A DNA stretch of 57,078 bases from an uncultured Shimia sp. (GCF_947498095.1 NZ_CANMJE010000016.1:1-57078); one strand, 5' to 3'. Numbered from the stretch's first letter, positions 18,551 through 27,395 are shown. Program-made: numbers and translations. Notes: generated by a model not told the origin, from the sequence alone.

Positions 18551-18910
18551 ATGGCAAACAGCACAAGAACCCTGTTTCTGAAGCGCCGCCTGCGCGTCCG
18601 GAACAAACTTCGCAAGGTCAACGCAGGACGTCCGCGTCTTTCGGTACACCGTTCGAACAAGAACATCAGCGTTCAGCTGATCGACGACGTCAACGGCGTG
18701 ACCCTTGCAGCAGCATCCACCTTGGAAAAAGACCTCGGTTTTGTTGGCAAGAACAGCGTAGAAGCGGCAGCCAAAGTTGGCGCAGCTATCGCGGAACGTG
18801 CCAAGAAAGCTGGCGTGACCGAAGCTTACTTCGATCGCGGTGGTTTCCTCTTCCACGGCAAAGTGAAGGCTGTCGCCGACGCTGCGCGTGAAGGTGGCTT
18901 GAAAATCTAA
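18551..18910 (+). CDS. rplR: 50S ribosomal protein L18
   Basis: 119 residues with the basic N-terminus ([14 protein letters not shown]), [18 protein letters not shown] and the C-terminal [15 protein letters not shown] motif. L18 binds 5S rRNA together with L5. It lies 11 bases after rplF; a 109-base gap with GC-rich hairpin potential follows before rpsE. Confidence 0.98.
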   Translation: MANSTRTLFLKRRLRVRNKLRKVNAGRPRLSVHRSNKNISVQLIDDVNGVTLAAASTLEKDLGFVGKNSVEAAAKVGAAIAERAKKAGVTEAYFDRGGFLFHGKVKAVADAAREGGLKI

Positions 18911-19019
18911 GAACCTGAGGGGGACGGCAACGTCCCCCCGATGATCCGGGGGCTCCGGCAACGGGGTCCACCAGGATTGACATAACGGCGCCAAGCGCCA
19001 ATCAGAAAGGAATGCCAAA

Positions 19020-19589
19020 ATGGCAGAACGTGAAAACCGCCGGGGTCGTGGTCGCAATCGCGAAGACGAAACTCCGGAATTCGCCGACCGTCTGGTCGCG
19101 ATCAACCGTGTCTCGAAAACCGTAAAAGGTGGTAAGCGCTTTGGCTTTGCTGCTCTGGTTGTCGTAGGCGATCAAAAAGGCCGCGTTGGTTTCGGCAAAG
19201 GTAAAGCGAAAGAGGTCCCTGAGGCCATCCGCAAAGCCACCGAGCAAGCCAAGCGTCAGATGATCCGCGTGCCATTGCGCGAAGGTCGTACCCTGCACCA
19301 CGACATCGAAGGCCGTCACGGCGCCGGTAAAGTGGTCATGCGGACAGCCCCAGAAGGTACAGGTATCATCGCCGGTGGTCCAATGCGTGCCGTTTTCGAA
19401 ATGCTCGGCGTCAAAGACGTTGTGTCGAAATCGATCGGGTCGCAAAACCCCTACAACATGATCCGCGCCACCATTGACGGTCTGAACAAAGAGTCCAGCC
19501 CCCGTCAGGTTGCCGCACGTCGTGGCAAAAAAGTTGCCGACATCCTGAAAAAGGATGAAGCACCGGCCGCTGAAGCCGCCGAAGCGTAA
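19020..19589 (+). CDS. rpsE: 30S ribosomal protein S5
   Basis: 189 residues. Double-stranded RNA-binding domain with the conserved [20 protein letters not shown] segment at about residues 60-80. The N-terminal arginine-rich extension ([13 protein letters not shown]) and the Ala/Glu tail are usual in alphaproteobacteria. S5 acts in decoding accuracy. Confidence 0.98.
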   Translation: MAERENRRGRGRNREDETPEFADRLVAINRVSKTVKGGKRFGFAALVVVGDQKGRVGFGKGKAKEVPEAIRKATEQAKRQMIRVPLREGRTLHHDIEGRHGAGKVVMRTAPEGTGIIAGGPMRAVFEMLGVKDVVSKSIGSQNPYNMIRATIDGLNKESSPRQVAARRGKKVADILKKDEAPAAEAAEA

Positions 19590-19601
19590 GGAACTGAGCA
19601 C

Positions 19602-19790
19602 ATGGCAAAAACCATCGTCGTAAAACAGGTCGGTTCGCCGATCCGTCGCCCCGCAGAACAGCGTGCCACGCTGATCGGCCTGGGTCTGAACAAAATGAAC
19701 CGCACCCGCGAACTCGAAGACACCCCTTCGGTCCGCGGTATGGTCAACAAGATCCCGCACCTCGTCGAGATCATCGAAGAAAAAGGCTAA
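19602..19790 (+). CDS. rpmD: 50S ribosomal protein L30
   Basis: 62 residues, opening [17 protein letters not shown]. The signature [24 protein letters not shown] is intact. In most bacteria rplO follows within a few bases; here a terminator follows at once and rplO is 2.8 kb away. Confidence 0.97.
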   Translation: MAKTIVVKQVGSPIRRPAEQRATLIGLGLNKMNRTRELEDTPSVRGMVNKIPHLVEIIEEKG

Positions 19791-19828
19791 GCGGTAGGCG
19801 GGCTGAATCCCGTCCAACCAAAAGTTTG

Positions 19829-19866
19829 AAACGCCTCGCAGGAAACTGCGGGGCGTTTTTCATTTT
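19829..19866 (+). terminator. Intrinsic terminator after rpmD
   Basis: The stem AACGCCTCGCAG with loop GAAA and the complementary arm is followed by TTTTTCATTTT. It lies about 40 bases after rpmD and ends the third ribosomal segment. Confidence 0.9.
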
Positions 19867-19946
19867 CGCCGCACAGGCGTTCTACCTCCGAATACCCTTT
19901 CTCTAGGGCCAATCACGTGGCCACAACCTCGAGAAAGGAGAGATCA

Positions 19947-20123
19947 ATGAGACACTTTTGTTTTGTTGGAAGAGACGCATGGACTGTTTATCGTGGTCTG
20001 GAAGAAGGTCTCGAATACAATTCGGACATGTTCTTGACCCGTAAGTTCATTGTCGCGCGCAAGATAGCATTTTGGGGACCAAATGGTTCGCTAGACCGGA
20101 TTTACGTAGAAGTAGAGCCCTGA
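19947..20123 (+). CDS. Small hypothetical protein (58 aa)
   Basis: Begins at ATG 19947, preceded by AAAGGAGAG at ideal spacing; an upstream in-frame start (19917) is unlikely. The sequence MRHFCFVGRDAWTVYRGLEEGLEYN with a later RKIAFWGPNGSLDRIYVEVE reads as a compact soluble domain with mixed charges. There is no signal peptide and no known motif. It stands alone between the rpmD terminator and a long non-coding stretch. Confidence 0.6.
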   Translation: MRHFCFVGRDAWTVYRGLEEGLEYNSDMFLTRKFIVARKIAFWGPNGSLDRIYVEVEP

Positions 20124-20301
20124 ACCCCGGATCGCTTGCGATCCGGTTCGCACCCGACCCGCCCCCAGGCGGGTGCGAATGCACCAGCCTCGGGACGGGC
20201 GCGAACCTTTTTATGTTTCAGTACGCTCGCCTCACGCCTCTTTAACCTGCGTCCCCTAGCTTCCCTCACGTCGCGACAGGCTGGGCCACCACCCCGGTCA
20301 C

Positions 20302-20386
20302 ATATGGAAAGGGGACCCACGAGGGCTGACGCCCCAAAGGGTCTACAGAACTGTTCCGTAGGCGGGCTGACACCCGTTTCCCATAT
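20302..20386. ncRNA. Candidate structured element: closing stem plus three hairpins
   Basis: ATATGG (20302-20307) pairs with CCATAT (20381-20386) and AAA with TTT inside it. Enclosed are three hairpins: GACCC/GGGTC (20314-20343) containing GGGC-TGAC-GCCC; CTAC/GTAG (20343-20361); and GGG-CTGACA-CCC (20364-20375). The 12-mer GGGCTGACRCCC occurs twice, in the first and third hairpins. Pairing works on either strand, so orientation is unknown. No match to a known RNA family is claimed. Confidence 0.35.
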
Positions 20387-20508
20387 CCGATCTGGCGGCG
20401 CCGCCATCCTACACCGGCAACCGAGCGATCCACCGAAATGATGTCCGATAACCTCCATGCCGCAAGGTTGTGAGGGGTCTTGGTGTGCGGTTTTCAAACT
20501 GCCCAAAT

Positions 20509-20529
20509 GTTATGCAATAGATGCATAAC
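20509..20529. promoter_or_regulatory. Operator-like inverted repeat upstream of DUF1127 gene
   Basis: GTTATGCA (20509-20516) and TGCATAAC (20522-20529) are perfect arms around 5 bases. The site lies 127 bases before the DUF1127 start, in the probable promoter region, and has the size of a dimeric repressor site. Confidence 0.5.
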
Positions 20530-20656
20530 GGATTTGTCTTAACGTGAGTTGTTGCAGCGCAGCATAGACCTTATCTGAGCCTCATCGCTGAACACAGCAA
20601 CTGAAACAGACCGGGTTGACCAAGTCCCCGGACCGCACACCCAAAGGATTAAGACA

Positions 20657-20866
20657 ATGGCACACGCAACCGTAAACCTCGCCCACTTCGGCTTTTTCGA
20701 CGTTATCCGCAACACTTTCGCAGACCTGCGCGCTGCAGCTGCTGAGCGTTCCGCGTACCAACGCACCTACAACGAACTGTCGCGCCTGACAGACCGTGAA
20801 CTTTCGGACATCGGCCTGCGCCGCTGCGACATCGCAGAAGTCTGCGCCAAGTCTGCTCGCGGCTAA
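20657..20866 (+). CDS. DUF1127 small protein (YjiS-like)
   Basis: 69 residues with the C-terminal DUF1127 signature LSRLTDRELSDIGLRRCDI (residues about 41-59). Small arginine-rich DUF1127 proteins are widespread in alphaproteobacteria; some members bind RNA or affect phosphate, carbon or oxidative-stress responses, but no role can be set for this one. AAAGGA precedes the start and a terminator follows. Confidence 0.88.
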   Translation: MAHATVNLAHFGFFDVIRNTFADLRAAAAERSAYQRTYNELSRLTDRELSDIGLRRCDIAEVCAKSARG

Positions 20867-20888
20867 TCGCGCGCGTCTAAGAATTCGC

Positions 20889-20925
20889 ACGCCCCGCCCA
20901 TAGTGGTGGGGCGTTTTGCGTTTTT
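20889..20925 (+). terminator. Intrinsic terminator after DUF1127 gene
   Basis: ACGCCCCGCC-type stem with complementary GGGGCGT, followed by TTTTGCGTTTTT, 23 bases after the stop. Confidence 0.88.
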
Positions 20926-21045
20926 GGTCCCCGGCAGGCATGCAGCCCCGGTCAAGCCGGGGATGAGAAAACCACAGGTTCTCAATGTCCGGTTCAGGGC
21001 GTATCCACAGGACACCTTAGACAGAGATATGAATTGGAACATAAA

Positions 21046-21177
21046 ATGGCACAGGCTGTTCTGCACACCGGTCGTTTCACCCGGCTTTACGAGCTTGGCC
21101 AGATGTTCAAAGCTCTGTTCAAAAGACAGCATGTTACGCACTGGACCGAATGCCTGCGCGACGACGTACGTAAGTGA
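21046..21177 (+). CDS. Small basic hypothetical protein (43 aa)
   Basis: Begins at ATG 21046 and ends TGA 21177. The sequence opens MAQAVLHTGRFTRLYELGQM and ends CLRDDVRK; it is basic and probably helical, in the same size range as the DUF1127 gene upstream but without that motif. Its own terminator 42 bases after the stop supports a transcribed unit. A longer frame from 21031 overlaps it in another phase; that one runs through the terminator and is less likely. No function known. Confidence 0.5.
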   Translation: MAQAVLHTGRFTRLYELGQMFKALFKRQHVTHWTECLRDDVRK

Positions 21178-21218
21178 TCGGCTAAAAACGATCGGGACTT
21201 TTGGTTTCCGGGGATTTC

Positions 21219-21258
21219 AAAAACACGCTCAGCACAGCATGCAGGGCGTGTTTTGCGT
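21219..21258 (+). terminator. Intrinsic terminator after the 43-residue gene
   Basis: AAACACGCTC (arm ending near 21230) pairs with GGGCGTGTTTT (from 21244), then GCGTTT. It abuts the end of the convergent cyclase gene and may also work in the reverse direction. Confidence 0.75.
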
Positions 21259-22395
21259 TTAGCCCCGTGAAGACGGTGCAAAGACCGGTGTCATGCCAGG
21301 CAGACCCTTGAGCGCAAACTCCCCCACCTGAAGTGAAGGCTCCTCCAACAATCCGGACATCTCGGCCGAGACCAACAGCGACTGGTCGGTCTCAGAGCAC
21401 AAAGCCTCTATCCGTGCAGCGAGGTTCACCGCCGGTCCCAGAACCGTGAAATCCAAGCGTCGTTCAGACCCGGTATTGCCGTACAGGACATTGCCGATGT
21501 GCAGCCCGATGCCGAACTGAATGTCTCCGTCTTGTTGTGCCAAGGCTTGTTGCGCCGCGGCAACGGCATTGCGTGCGGCGCCCGACCGCGCTTCGGTCAC
21601 CGGAAACACCGCAAGCACGCCGTCGCCCATGAATTTCAGAATTTCTCCACCATGGGCCCGCACCGCATCATCGAGAATGTCGAAATAGGCGTTGGCGATT
21701 GCCACGGTCTCTTCCACGCGGCGTTCGGTGTTCAGCTGTGTCCATCCGCGCAGATCGCTGACCAAAATGGCCGCGTCCAGATGGTCCACATGACCTCGCG
21801 TGATGTCTCCACCCAGTACCCTCTGCCCGGTAAGCGGCCCGAGATACGCCGTTGCCACTGCCTTGGACAGCACGGTAAGCCGCCGCACCTCGACCAGTGT
21901 GGAAACGACCGGTGTGATTGCCAAGAGCCCGTCGACATCTATCTGGGAGAACCCGTCAGGCGCGTCAGACACCGCGACAAGGAGGCCGCTCAGATGGTCG
22001 CCATAGATCAATGGAAGGCCAAGGTAATCCGTCGCCCCCCTTTCTCGCAGTTCGTGAAAGGCGAGGTGATGGTCTGGTGTCAGCGCGCTCAGATCCTGAC
22101 GCACGGGCGCACGAGTTTGCGAGATACGGGCCATTGGGCTGCCTGCAAAACTACTGCGCTGTTCCAGCCCGTGGGGACTGACAAACACCTCTTGTGGGCC
22201 AGTTTCACGCTCCCAGATCGTGCTGATTGCAGTAACCAGCGGATGCGTGGTCCGCATGGCAATTCGCAACCGCCACAGGGGCACACCGACCTCGGACAGC
22301 TTGTCAGCCAGCGCATAGGTCAATGCCTCGAGATGCGGCATGCCGGGGCCTTCGCGCAAGAGCCAACTGGTGATGTCCTGACGATTCCATGTCAT
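21259..22395 (-). CDS. Class III adenylate/guanylate cyclase with N-terminal sensor-like region
   Basis: 378 residues from ATG 22395 (MTWNRQDITS); an in-frame start 18 codons earlier has no better signal. The catalytic domain spans about residues 205-375. Metal-binding aspartates are D214 (SDLRGWT) and D258 (FMGDGVLAVF). RLDFTVLGPAVNLAARIE carries the adenine-recognition Asp (D314) and the transition-state Asn/Arg, so cAMP synthesis is likely. Residues about 40-175 look GAF-like. No transmembrane segment. It is convergent with the small genes upstream and divergent from the rplO promoter, lying in the rpmD-rplO gap. Confidence 0.88.
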   Translation of the reverse strand: MTWNRQDITSWLLREGPGMPHLEALTYALADKLSEVGVPLWRLRIAMRTTHPLVTAISTIWERETGPQEVFVSPHGLEQRSSFAGSPMARISQTRAPVRQDLSALTPDHHLAFHELRERGATDYLGLPLIYGDHLSGLLVAVSDAPDGFSQIDVDGLLAITPVVSTLVEVRRLTVLSKAVATAYLGPLTGQRVLGGDITRGHVDHLDAAILVSDLRGWTQLNTERRVEETVAIANAYFDILDDAVRAHGGEILKFMGDGVLAVFPVTEARSGAARNAVAAAQQALAQQDGDIQFGIGLHIGNVLYGNTGSERRLDFTVLGPAVNLAARIEALCSETDQSLLVSAEMSGLLEEPSLQVGEFALKGLPGMTPVFAPSSRG

Positions 22396-22454
22396 GGGTT
22401 GAATGTAGGCGATTTGTTTCGCGATCCTATAGGGAATACCGCGTGCCACAACGC

Positions 22455-22483
22455 TTGCATCACCTCATCTCCTCGTCTATACG
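22455..22483 (+). promoter_or_regulatory. Predicted sigma70 promoter of rplO unit
   Basis: TTGCAT (22455-22460), 17 bases, TATACG (22478-22483). It is followed by a short leader with the hairpin GTGGCG/CGCCAC (22490-22506, loop TTTTG). It serves rplO-secY-adk after the terminator downstream of rpmD. Confidence 0.65.
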
Positions 22484-22581
22484 CCCCCGGTGGCGTTTTG
22501 CGCCACGAGAATCAAAATCAAGAAACGCCGTGGTTGGCCCGTTAACGCTTCGGGGGTCACATCCGGCAAAGGAGAAGCGAA

Positions 22582-23055
22582 ATGAAACTTCATGAACTGC
22601 GCGATAACGACGGCGCAACCAAGAAACGCACACGTGTTGGCCGTGGTCCGGGTTCGGGCAAAGGTAAAACCGGTGGCCGTGGTATCAAAGGTCAAAAGTC
22701 GCGTTCGGGTGTTGCGATCAACGGGTATGAAGGCGGCCAGATGCCCCTCTACCAACGTCTGCCTAAGCGTGGCTTTAACAAGCCGAACCGCAAAAAATTC
22801 GCCGTTATCAACCTGGGCCTGATCCAGAAATTCGTTGACAACGGAACTCTCGACGCCAAAGCCGCCATCACCGAAGACGTTCTGGTCGAAACCGGTGTTG
22901 TACGTCGCAAGCTGGACGGCATCCGTGTTCTGGCCAAAGGCGAAGTTTCTGCCAAGTTGAACATCGAAGTAACCGGTGCTTCCAAGTCGGCTGTTGAAGC
23001 CGTCGAAAAAGCAGGCGGTTCGTTGAAAGTGGCTGCCGCGGCTGCGGCAGAATAA
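22582..23055 (+). CDS. rplO: 50S ribosomal protein L15
   Basis: 157 residues. The N-terminal glycine/arginine-rich extension with [22 protein letters not shown] winds through 23S rRNA, as in all L15. The C-terminus is Ala-rich. GGAGAAGCGA lies upstream of the ATG. It begins the rplO-secY-adk segment. Confidence 0.98.
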   Translation: MKLHELRDNDGATKKRTRVGRGPGSGKGKTGGRGIKGQKSRSGVAINGYEGGQMPLYQRLPKRGFNKPNRKKFAVINLGLIQKFVDNGTLDAKAAITEDVLVETGVVRRKLDGIRVLAKGEVSAKLNIEVTGASKSAVEAVEKAGGSLKVAAAAAAE

Positions 23056-23103
23056 GAGGTTGTGAGCGGGCCTCGCGCCCCTTACATACACTCCTAGTTT
23101 TCC

Positions 23104-23142
23104 AAACGCCGCCGAACCGGAAAACGGTTTTGGCGGCGTTTC
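23104..23142 (+). promoter_or_regulatory. Strong hairpin between rplO and secY
   Basis: AAACGCCGCC pairs with GGCGGCGTTT, with an inner AACCG/CGGTT stem. Only three Ts close the 3' arm, so it may be a partial terminator or mRNA-stability structure that lowers secY relative to rplO. secY starts 20 bases downstream. Confidence 0.6.
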
Positions 23143-23161
23143 CAGTTTAAGAGAGATCCGA

Positions 23162-24526
23162 ATGGTATCTGCAGCAGAGCAAATGGCCGCCAACACAAGC
23201 TGGGCAGCCCTAAGTAAAGCCACCGATCTTCGCAATCGTATCCTGTTCACGCTGGGCCTGCTGATCGTTTACCGCCTCGGGACGTTTATCCCGGTTCCCG
23301 GTATCGACGGCGTTGCGCTGCGTGAATTTATGGACGATGCGGCGGCCGGTATTGGCGGTATGCTAACCATGTTCACCGGCGGTGCGCTGGGACGCATGGG
23401 TATCTTTGCTCTGGGCATTATGCCCTATATTTCGGCCTCGATCATCGTACAGCTTTTGACCTCGATGGTGCCTGCGCTTGAGCAACTCAAGAAAGAGGGC
23501 GAGCAGGGTCGCAAGAAAATCAACCAATACACCCGATTTGGCACCGTGGCCCTTGCGACGTTGCAGTCCTACGGCCTTGCCGTCTCGCTTGAGGCTGGTG
23601 AGTTGGTGACCGATCCGGGCATGTTCTTCCGCATCGCCTGTATGATTACCCTCGTTGGCGGCACCATGTTCCTGATGTGGCTGGGTGAGCAGATCACCGC
23701 ACGCGGAATCGGCAATGGTATTTCGCTGATCATCTTTGTCGGCATCATCGCCGAAGTCCCAGCTGCCTTGGCTCAGTTCTTTGTTTCGGGTCGTTCCGGC
23801 GCGATCAGCCCCGGCGTGATTATCGGCGTGATGGTGATGATGGTGGGGCTCATTGCCTTTGTGGTCTTTATGGAACGCGCGCTTCGCAAGGTGCATATCC
23901 AATACCCGCGTCGTCAGGTTGGCATGAAAGTCTATGATGGCGGCTCGTCGCACCTGCCGGTTAAAGTGAACCCCGCAGGCGTGATCCCGGCGATCTTTGC
24001 ATCGTCGCTGTTGCTGTTGCCCACCACGATCTCGACCTTTTCTGGCGCCTCAACAGGCCCGATCATGTCGACCATCCTGGCCTACTTCGGCCCCGGTCAA
24101 CCGCTCTATCTCTTGTTCTTTACAGCGATGATCGTGTTCTTCGCCTATTTCTATACGTTCAACGTGTCGTTCAAACCCGAAGAAGTTGCCGACAACCTCA
24201 AGAACCAGAACGGCTTTGTTCCGGGCATTCGCCCCGGCAAGAAAACCGCCGAGTATCTTGAGTATGTTGTGAACCGGGTTCTGGCGCTGGGCGCGGCCTA
24301 CCTTGCGGCAGTTTGTCTCCTTCCTGAGATTCTTCGTGGCCAGTTCGCGATCCCCTTCTATTTTGGCGGGACTTCGGTTCTGATTGTTGTGTCGGTGACG
24401 ATGGACACCATCCAACAAGTTCAGAGCCATCTCTTGGCCCACCAATACGAAGGCCTGATCGAAAAGTCGCAGTTGTCCGGTAAAGGCCGCAGCAAGCGCA
24501 AGCGTAAAGGACCGGCACGCCGATGA
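23162..24526 (+). CDS. secY: Preprotein translocase subunit SecY
   Basis: 454 residues with ten predicted membrane segments. Conserved features: the first helix [22 protein letters not shown], the plug region after it, and [13 protein letters not shown]. SecY forms the membrane channel for Sec-dependent export and insertion, with SecE and SecG, powered by SecA or the ribosome. The stop overlaps the adk ATG by 4 bases. Confidence 0.98.
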   Translation: MVSAAEQMAANTSWAALSKATDLRNRILFTLGLLIVYRLGTFIPVPGIDGVALREFMDDAAAGIGGMLTMFTGGALGRMGIFALGIMPYISASIIVQLLTSMVPALEQLKKEGEQGRKKINQYTRFGTVALATLQSYGLAVSLEAGELVTDPGMFFRIACMITLVGGTMFLMWLGEQITARGIGNGISLIIFVGIIAEVPAALAQFFVSGRSGAISPGVIIGVMVMMVGLIAFVVFMERALRKVHIQYPRRQVGMKVYDGGSSHLPVKVNPAGVIPAIFASSLLLLPTTISTFSGASTGPIMSTILAYFGPGQPLYLLFFTAMIVFFAYFYTFNVSFKPEEVADNLKNQNGFVPGIRPGKKTAEYLEYVVNRVLALGAAYLAAVCLLPEILRGQFAIPFYFGGTSVLIVVSVTMDTIQQVQSHLLAHQYEGLIEKSQLSGKGRSKRKRKGPARR

Positions 24527-25098
24527 ACATTATTCTGCTTGGACCACCCGGCGCGGGGAAGGGCACACAAGCCCAACACCTCGTGGACGACCGCAACATG
24601 ATCCAGCTCAGCACCGGCGATATGCTGCGGGCTGCCAAGGACAGCGGCACCGAAATGGGTAAGGTCGTGGCAGATGTTATGGCGCGCGGCGATCTTGTCA
24701 CCGACGAGATCGTGATTGGCCTGATCCGTGAAAAGCTCGAGGGCGACAAGCAGGGCGGTTTTATCTTTGACGGCTTCCCCCGCACCTTGGCGCAAGCCGA
24801 CGCACTGGGCCAGCTTCTGGACGAGATGGGCGAGAGCCTGGATCACGTGATCGAACTGCAGGTCAACGATGACGTACTGGTCGACCGCATCGTCAACCGC
24901 GCCAAAGAAGCGGTTGCCGCCGGTGGAACGGCGCGTGCGGATGACAACGCCGAAAGCCTCAAGGTGCGCCTGATGGCTTACTACAAACAGACCTCGCCGC
25001 TGATCGGCTATTACTATGCCAAAGGTCAGCTTCAGGGCGTCGACGGTCTGGGCCAGATCGCCGAAGTCAGGGCCGAGATCGCGGGTGTATTGGGATAA
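24523..25098 (+). CDS. adk: Adenylate kinase (short-lid form)
   Basis: 191 residues. P-loop GPPGAGKGT at residues 7-15, the NMP-binding STGDMLR motif and DGFPRT are intact. The LID between [14 protein letters not shown] and the NAESLKVRL helix is short, without zinc-binding cysteines, unlike the roughly 217-residue long form. It catalyses ATP + AMP to 2 ADP. It overlaps secY by 4 bases and its stop is followed at once by the next small frame. Confidence 0.97.
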   Translation: MNIILLGPPGAGKGTQAQHLVDDRNMIQLSTGDMLRAAKDSGTEMGKVVADVMARGDLVTDEIVIGLIREKLEGDKQGGFIFDGFPRTLAQADALGQLLDEMGESLDHVIELQVNDDVLVDRIVNRAKEAVAAGGTARADDNAESLKVRLMAYYKQTSPLIGYYYAKGQLQGVDGLGQIAEVRAEIAGVLG

Positions 25099-25298
25099 TG
25101 GATCCTGACACCGGAGGACATGAAAAGAGCGGCTTGGGTAAGCGGCTCTTTTTTATTTTTGGCGGCATCGGCCTCTTGTGCCTGATCGGGCTGTTGGTGT
25201 TTGGCCACTTTTTCAGACAGTATGCCAACCGCTGCCTGAAACCGGACTCGGCGACATATATCATTGATGATATCGCGCGTTCCGAACAGTGTGATTGA
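25098..25298 (+). CDS. Small single-pass membrane protein (66 aa)
   Basis: Starts at an ATG that overlaps the adk stop (TAATGG). One hydrophobic helix at about residues 16-39 (RLFFIFGGIGLLCLIGLLVF) with a Lys/Arg before it, and a short tail with two cysteines and the acidic YIIDDIARSE. No family recognised. Oddly, the adk terminator lies inside its first 20 codons, so it would be translated only from read-through. Coding is supported by the membrane segment but not proven. Confidence 0.5.
   Translation: MDPDTGGHEKSGLGKRLFFIFGGIGLLCLIGLLVFGHFFRQYANRCLKPDSATYIIDDIARSEQCD
25125..25160 (+). terminator. Intrinsic terminator after adk, inside next frame
   Basis: AAGAGC/GCTCTT with an inner GCTT/AAGC stem is followed by TTTTATTTTT. 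It lies 27-62 bases after the adk stop and overlaps the coding start of the small membrane protein. Confidence 0.8.
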
Positions 25299-25304
25299 TA
25301 GCTC

Positions 25305-25333
25305 TTGACGCCCTAAGAAAATCCCCATAAACC
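25305..25333 (+). promoter_or_regulatory. Possible promoter of rpsM unit
   Basis: TTGACG (25305-25310), 17 bases, TAAACC (25328-25333). The -10 is weaker than those of the other ribosomal units. A leader of about 150 nt would follow. Confidence 0.4.
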
Positions 25334-25448
25334 GCGCTATCTCTATTGAGAGAATCACATTGCCCAAGGGGTCGCACCCCGCAAGCAAGATCACCTGAAT
25401 CAGCTGAGGCCCGATCGCGAACTGCGTCGGGCTTACGTTGTGAAAAAA

Positions 25449-25468
25449 GGTTCCGGAACTACGGAACC
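25449..25468 (+). promoter_or_regulatory. Alternative hairpins just upstream of rpsM
   Basis: GGTTCC (25449-25454) can pair with GGAACC (25463-25468), or with the nearer GGAAC (25455-25459). The two forms exclude each other. They lie 8 bases before the AAAAGGAAAG ribosome binding site and could modulate rpsM translation. Confidence 0.4.
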
Positions 25469-25490
25469 GCAACGAAAAGGAAAGTGACAC

Positions 25491-25859
25491 GTGGCACGTA
25501 TTGCCGGCGTAAACATCCCGACCCACAAACGGGTCCCGATCGCCCTGACTTATATCACTGGTATTGGCCATACATCGGCCAAAGAAATCTGCGACTCTGT
25601 TAAGATCGACGCCTCGCGCCGTATCAACGAACTGAGCGATGCAGAAGTTCTGGCCATCCGTGAGCACATCGACGCCAACTACACCGTCGAAGGTGACCTG
25701 CGTCGTGAGACTCAGATGAACATCAAGCGCCTGATGGACCTTGGCTGCTACCGTGGCCTGCGCCATCGTCGCAACCTGCCTGTCCGCGGTCAGCGCACCC
25801 ACACCAACGCTCGCACCCGCAAAGGCCCTGCAAAGGCCATTGCTGGTAAGAAGAAGTAA
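25491..25859 (+). CDS. rpsM: 30S ribosomal protein S13
   Basis: 122 residues starting at GTG 25491, preceded by AAAAGGAAAG. It opens [26 protein letters not shown] and ends with the basic [16 protein letters not shown] tail that reaches the P-site. S13 forms bridges to the 50S. It is the first gene of the alpha-operon segment. Confidence 0.98.
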   Translation: MARIAGVNIPTHKRVPIALTYITGIGHTSAKEICDSVKIDASRRINELSDAEVLAIREHIDANYTVEGDLRRETQMNIKRLMDLGCYRGLRHRRNLPVRGQRTHTNARTRKGPAKAIAGKKK

Positions 25860-25874
25860 GGGAGGGTTTGATCA

Positions 25875-26264
25875 ATGGCACGTGAAAAGACTCGCACGAA
25901 GAAAAAAGAACGTAAGAACATCGCATCCGGTGTTGCGCACGTTAACTCGTCGTTTAACAACACCAAGATCCTGATTTCGGACGTTCAAGGCAACGCGATT
26001 GCCTGGTCGTCGGCTGGCACCATGGGTTTCAAAGGATCGCGTAAATCGACTCCTTATGCTGCTCAGATGGCTGCAGAAGATGCAGGCAAAAAAGCACAGG
26101 ACCACGGCGTCAAGACGCTGGAAGTCGAAGTTCAAGGCCCCGGTTCGGGTCGTGAATCGGCTCTGCGCGCCCTGGCTGCAATCGGTTTCAACATCACCTC
26201 GATCCGTGATGTGACCCCGATCGCCCACAACGGCTGCCGCCCGCCGAAACGCCGCCGCGTTTAA
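25875..26264 (+). CDS. rpsK: 30S ribosomal protein S11
   Basis: 129 residues. It begins [30 protein letters not shown] and ends with the conserved [19 protein letters not shown]11 lies on the platform near the mRNA exit. It lies 15 bases after rpsM with GGGAGGG upstream. Confidence 0.98.
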   Translation: MAREKTRTKKKERKNIASGVAHVNSSFNNTKILISDVQGNAIAWSSAGTMGFKGSRKSTPYAAQMAAEDAGKKAQDHGVKTLEVEVQGPGSGRESALRALAAIGFNITSIRDVTPIAHNGCRPPKRRRV

Positions 26265-26280
26265 GCATAGTTTATTAGGT

Positions 26281-26309
26281 CTGGGGCCGCGTGATTTTCA
26301 CGGCCCCAG
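26281..26309 (+). promoter_or_regulatory. Strong hairpin between rpsK and rpoA
   Basis: CTGGGGCCG (26281-26289) pairs perfectly with CGGCCCCAG (26301-26309). No T tract follows, so full termination is not expected. It may stabilise the rpsM-rpsK message or separate ribosomal from RNA polymerase expression. Confidence 0.6.
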
Positions 26310-26378
26310 TTCGCCATTTTGAAACCTCGGGAGTCTGGCGCTCTCGGACATGGAGGCCAGACAAGAATGGAGGGACGC

Positions 26379-27395
26379 ATGATCCACAAAAATTGGGCAG
26401 AGCTCATCAAGCCGACACAGCTGGATGTGAAACCGGGAACTGACCCGGCCCGCAAGGCAACCGTGGTTGCCGAACCGCTGGAGCGCGGCTTTGGTCTGAC
26501 ACTGGGCAACGCGCTGCGTCGCGTCCTGATGTCGAGCCTGCAAGGCGCTGCCATCACCAGCGTTCAGATCGACAACGTTCTGCACGAGTTCTCGTCTGTC
26601 GCCGGTGTGCGCGAAGACGTGACCGACATTATCCTGAACCTGAAGGGTGTTTCCTTGCGCATGGAAGTCGAAGGGCCCAAGCGCCTGTCGATCAATGCCA
26701 AAGGCCCTGGCCTTGTCACCGCCGGTGACATCAGCGACAGCGCAGGCATCGAGATCCTCAACAAGGATCACGTGATCTGTCACCTTGATGATGGCGCGGA
26801 CCTGTTCATGGAACTGACTGTCAACACCGGCAAAGGTTACGTGTCGGCTGACAAGAACAAGCCCGAAGATGCACCGATTGGCCTGATCCCGATCGACGCC
26901 ATCTATTCGCCGGTCAAACGCGTCAGCTATGACGTGCAGCCAACCCGCGAAGGCCAGGTTCTGGACTATGACAAGCTGACCATGAAAATTGACACCGACG
27001 GTTCGATCACGCCGGATGACGCCGTGGCTTTCGCCGCGCGCATCCTGCAAGACCAGCTGTCGATCTTCGTCAACTTTGATGAGCCTGAAGCCGCTGGCCG
27101 CCAGGAAGAAGACGATGGTCTCGAGTTCAACCCACTTCTGTTGAAGAAAGTGGACGAACTGGAACTGTCGGTTCGCTCGGCCAACTGCCTCAAGAACGAC
27201 AACATCGTTTACATTGGCGATCTGATCCAGAAAACCGAAGCCGAGATGCTGCGCACTCCGAACTTCGGCCGCAAATCGCTTAACGAGATCAAAGAAGTGC
27301 TTTCGGGCATGGGACTGCACCTTGGCATGGACGTCGAGGACTGGCCGCCGGACAACATCGAAGATCTGGCGAAAAAGTTCGAAGACTCGTTCTAA
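26379..27395 (+). CDS. rpoA: RNA polymerase alpha subunit
   Basis: 338 residues from ATG 26379 (MIHKNWAEL), which has GGAGGG upstream; the open frame before it is not the family start. The N-terminal assembly domain contains [20 protein letters not shown], and the C-terminal DNA- and activator-binding domain ends with the helix-hairpin-helix region [12 protein letters not shown]. It assembles as a dimer to nucleate RNA polymerase and contacts UP elements and activators. Confidence 0.98.
   Translation: MIHKNWAELIKPTQLDVKPGTDPARKATVVAEPLERGFGLTLGNALRRVLMSSLQGAAITSVQIDNVLHEFSSVAGVREDVTDIILNLKGVSLRMEVEGPKRLSINAKGPGLVTAGDISDSAGIEILNKDHVICHLDDGADLFMELTVNTGKGYVSADKNKPEDAPIGLIPIDAIYSPVKRVSYDVQPTREGQVLDYDKLTMKIDTDGSITPDDAVAFAARILQDQLSIFVNFDEPEAAGRQEEDDGLEFNPLLLKKVDELELSVRSANCLKNDNIVYIGDLIQKTEAEMLRTPNFGRKSLNEIKEVLSGMGLHLGMDVEDWPPDNIEDLAKKFEDSF

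Larger units (their letters stand above)
20124..20656. other. 533-base intergenic region with strong RNA-like structure
   Basis: No convincing gene is seen; open frames on both strands lack ribosome binding sites and overlap each other. It begins with a GC-rich hairpin (20126-20145) and a second arm pair around 20147-20178. It then contains a multi-hairpin element (20302-20386) and, near the 3' end, an 8-bp inverted repeat (20509-20529). The last 130 bases probably form the promoter and leader of the DUF1127 gene. Confidence 0.6.

Noticed and set aside
20102..20506. Overlapping open frames on both strands in the 20.1-20.5 kb gap
   Set aside because: No ribosome binding site on either; composition is Arg/Pro/Gly-rich as expected from structured GC-rich DNA, and the region is better explained by hairpins.
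21499..22545. 348-codon plus-strand open frame over the cyclase gene
   Set aside because: Antisense to a cyclase with intact catalytic motifs, and it runs through the rplO promoter.
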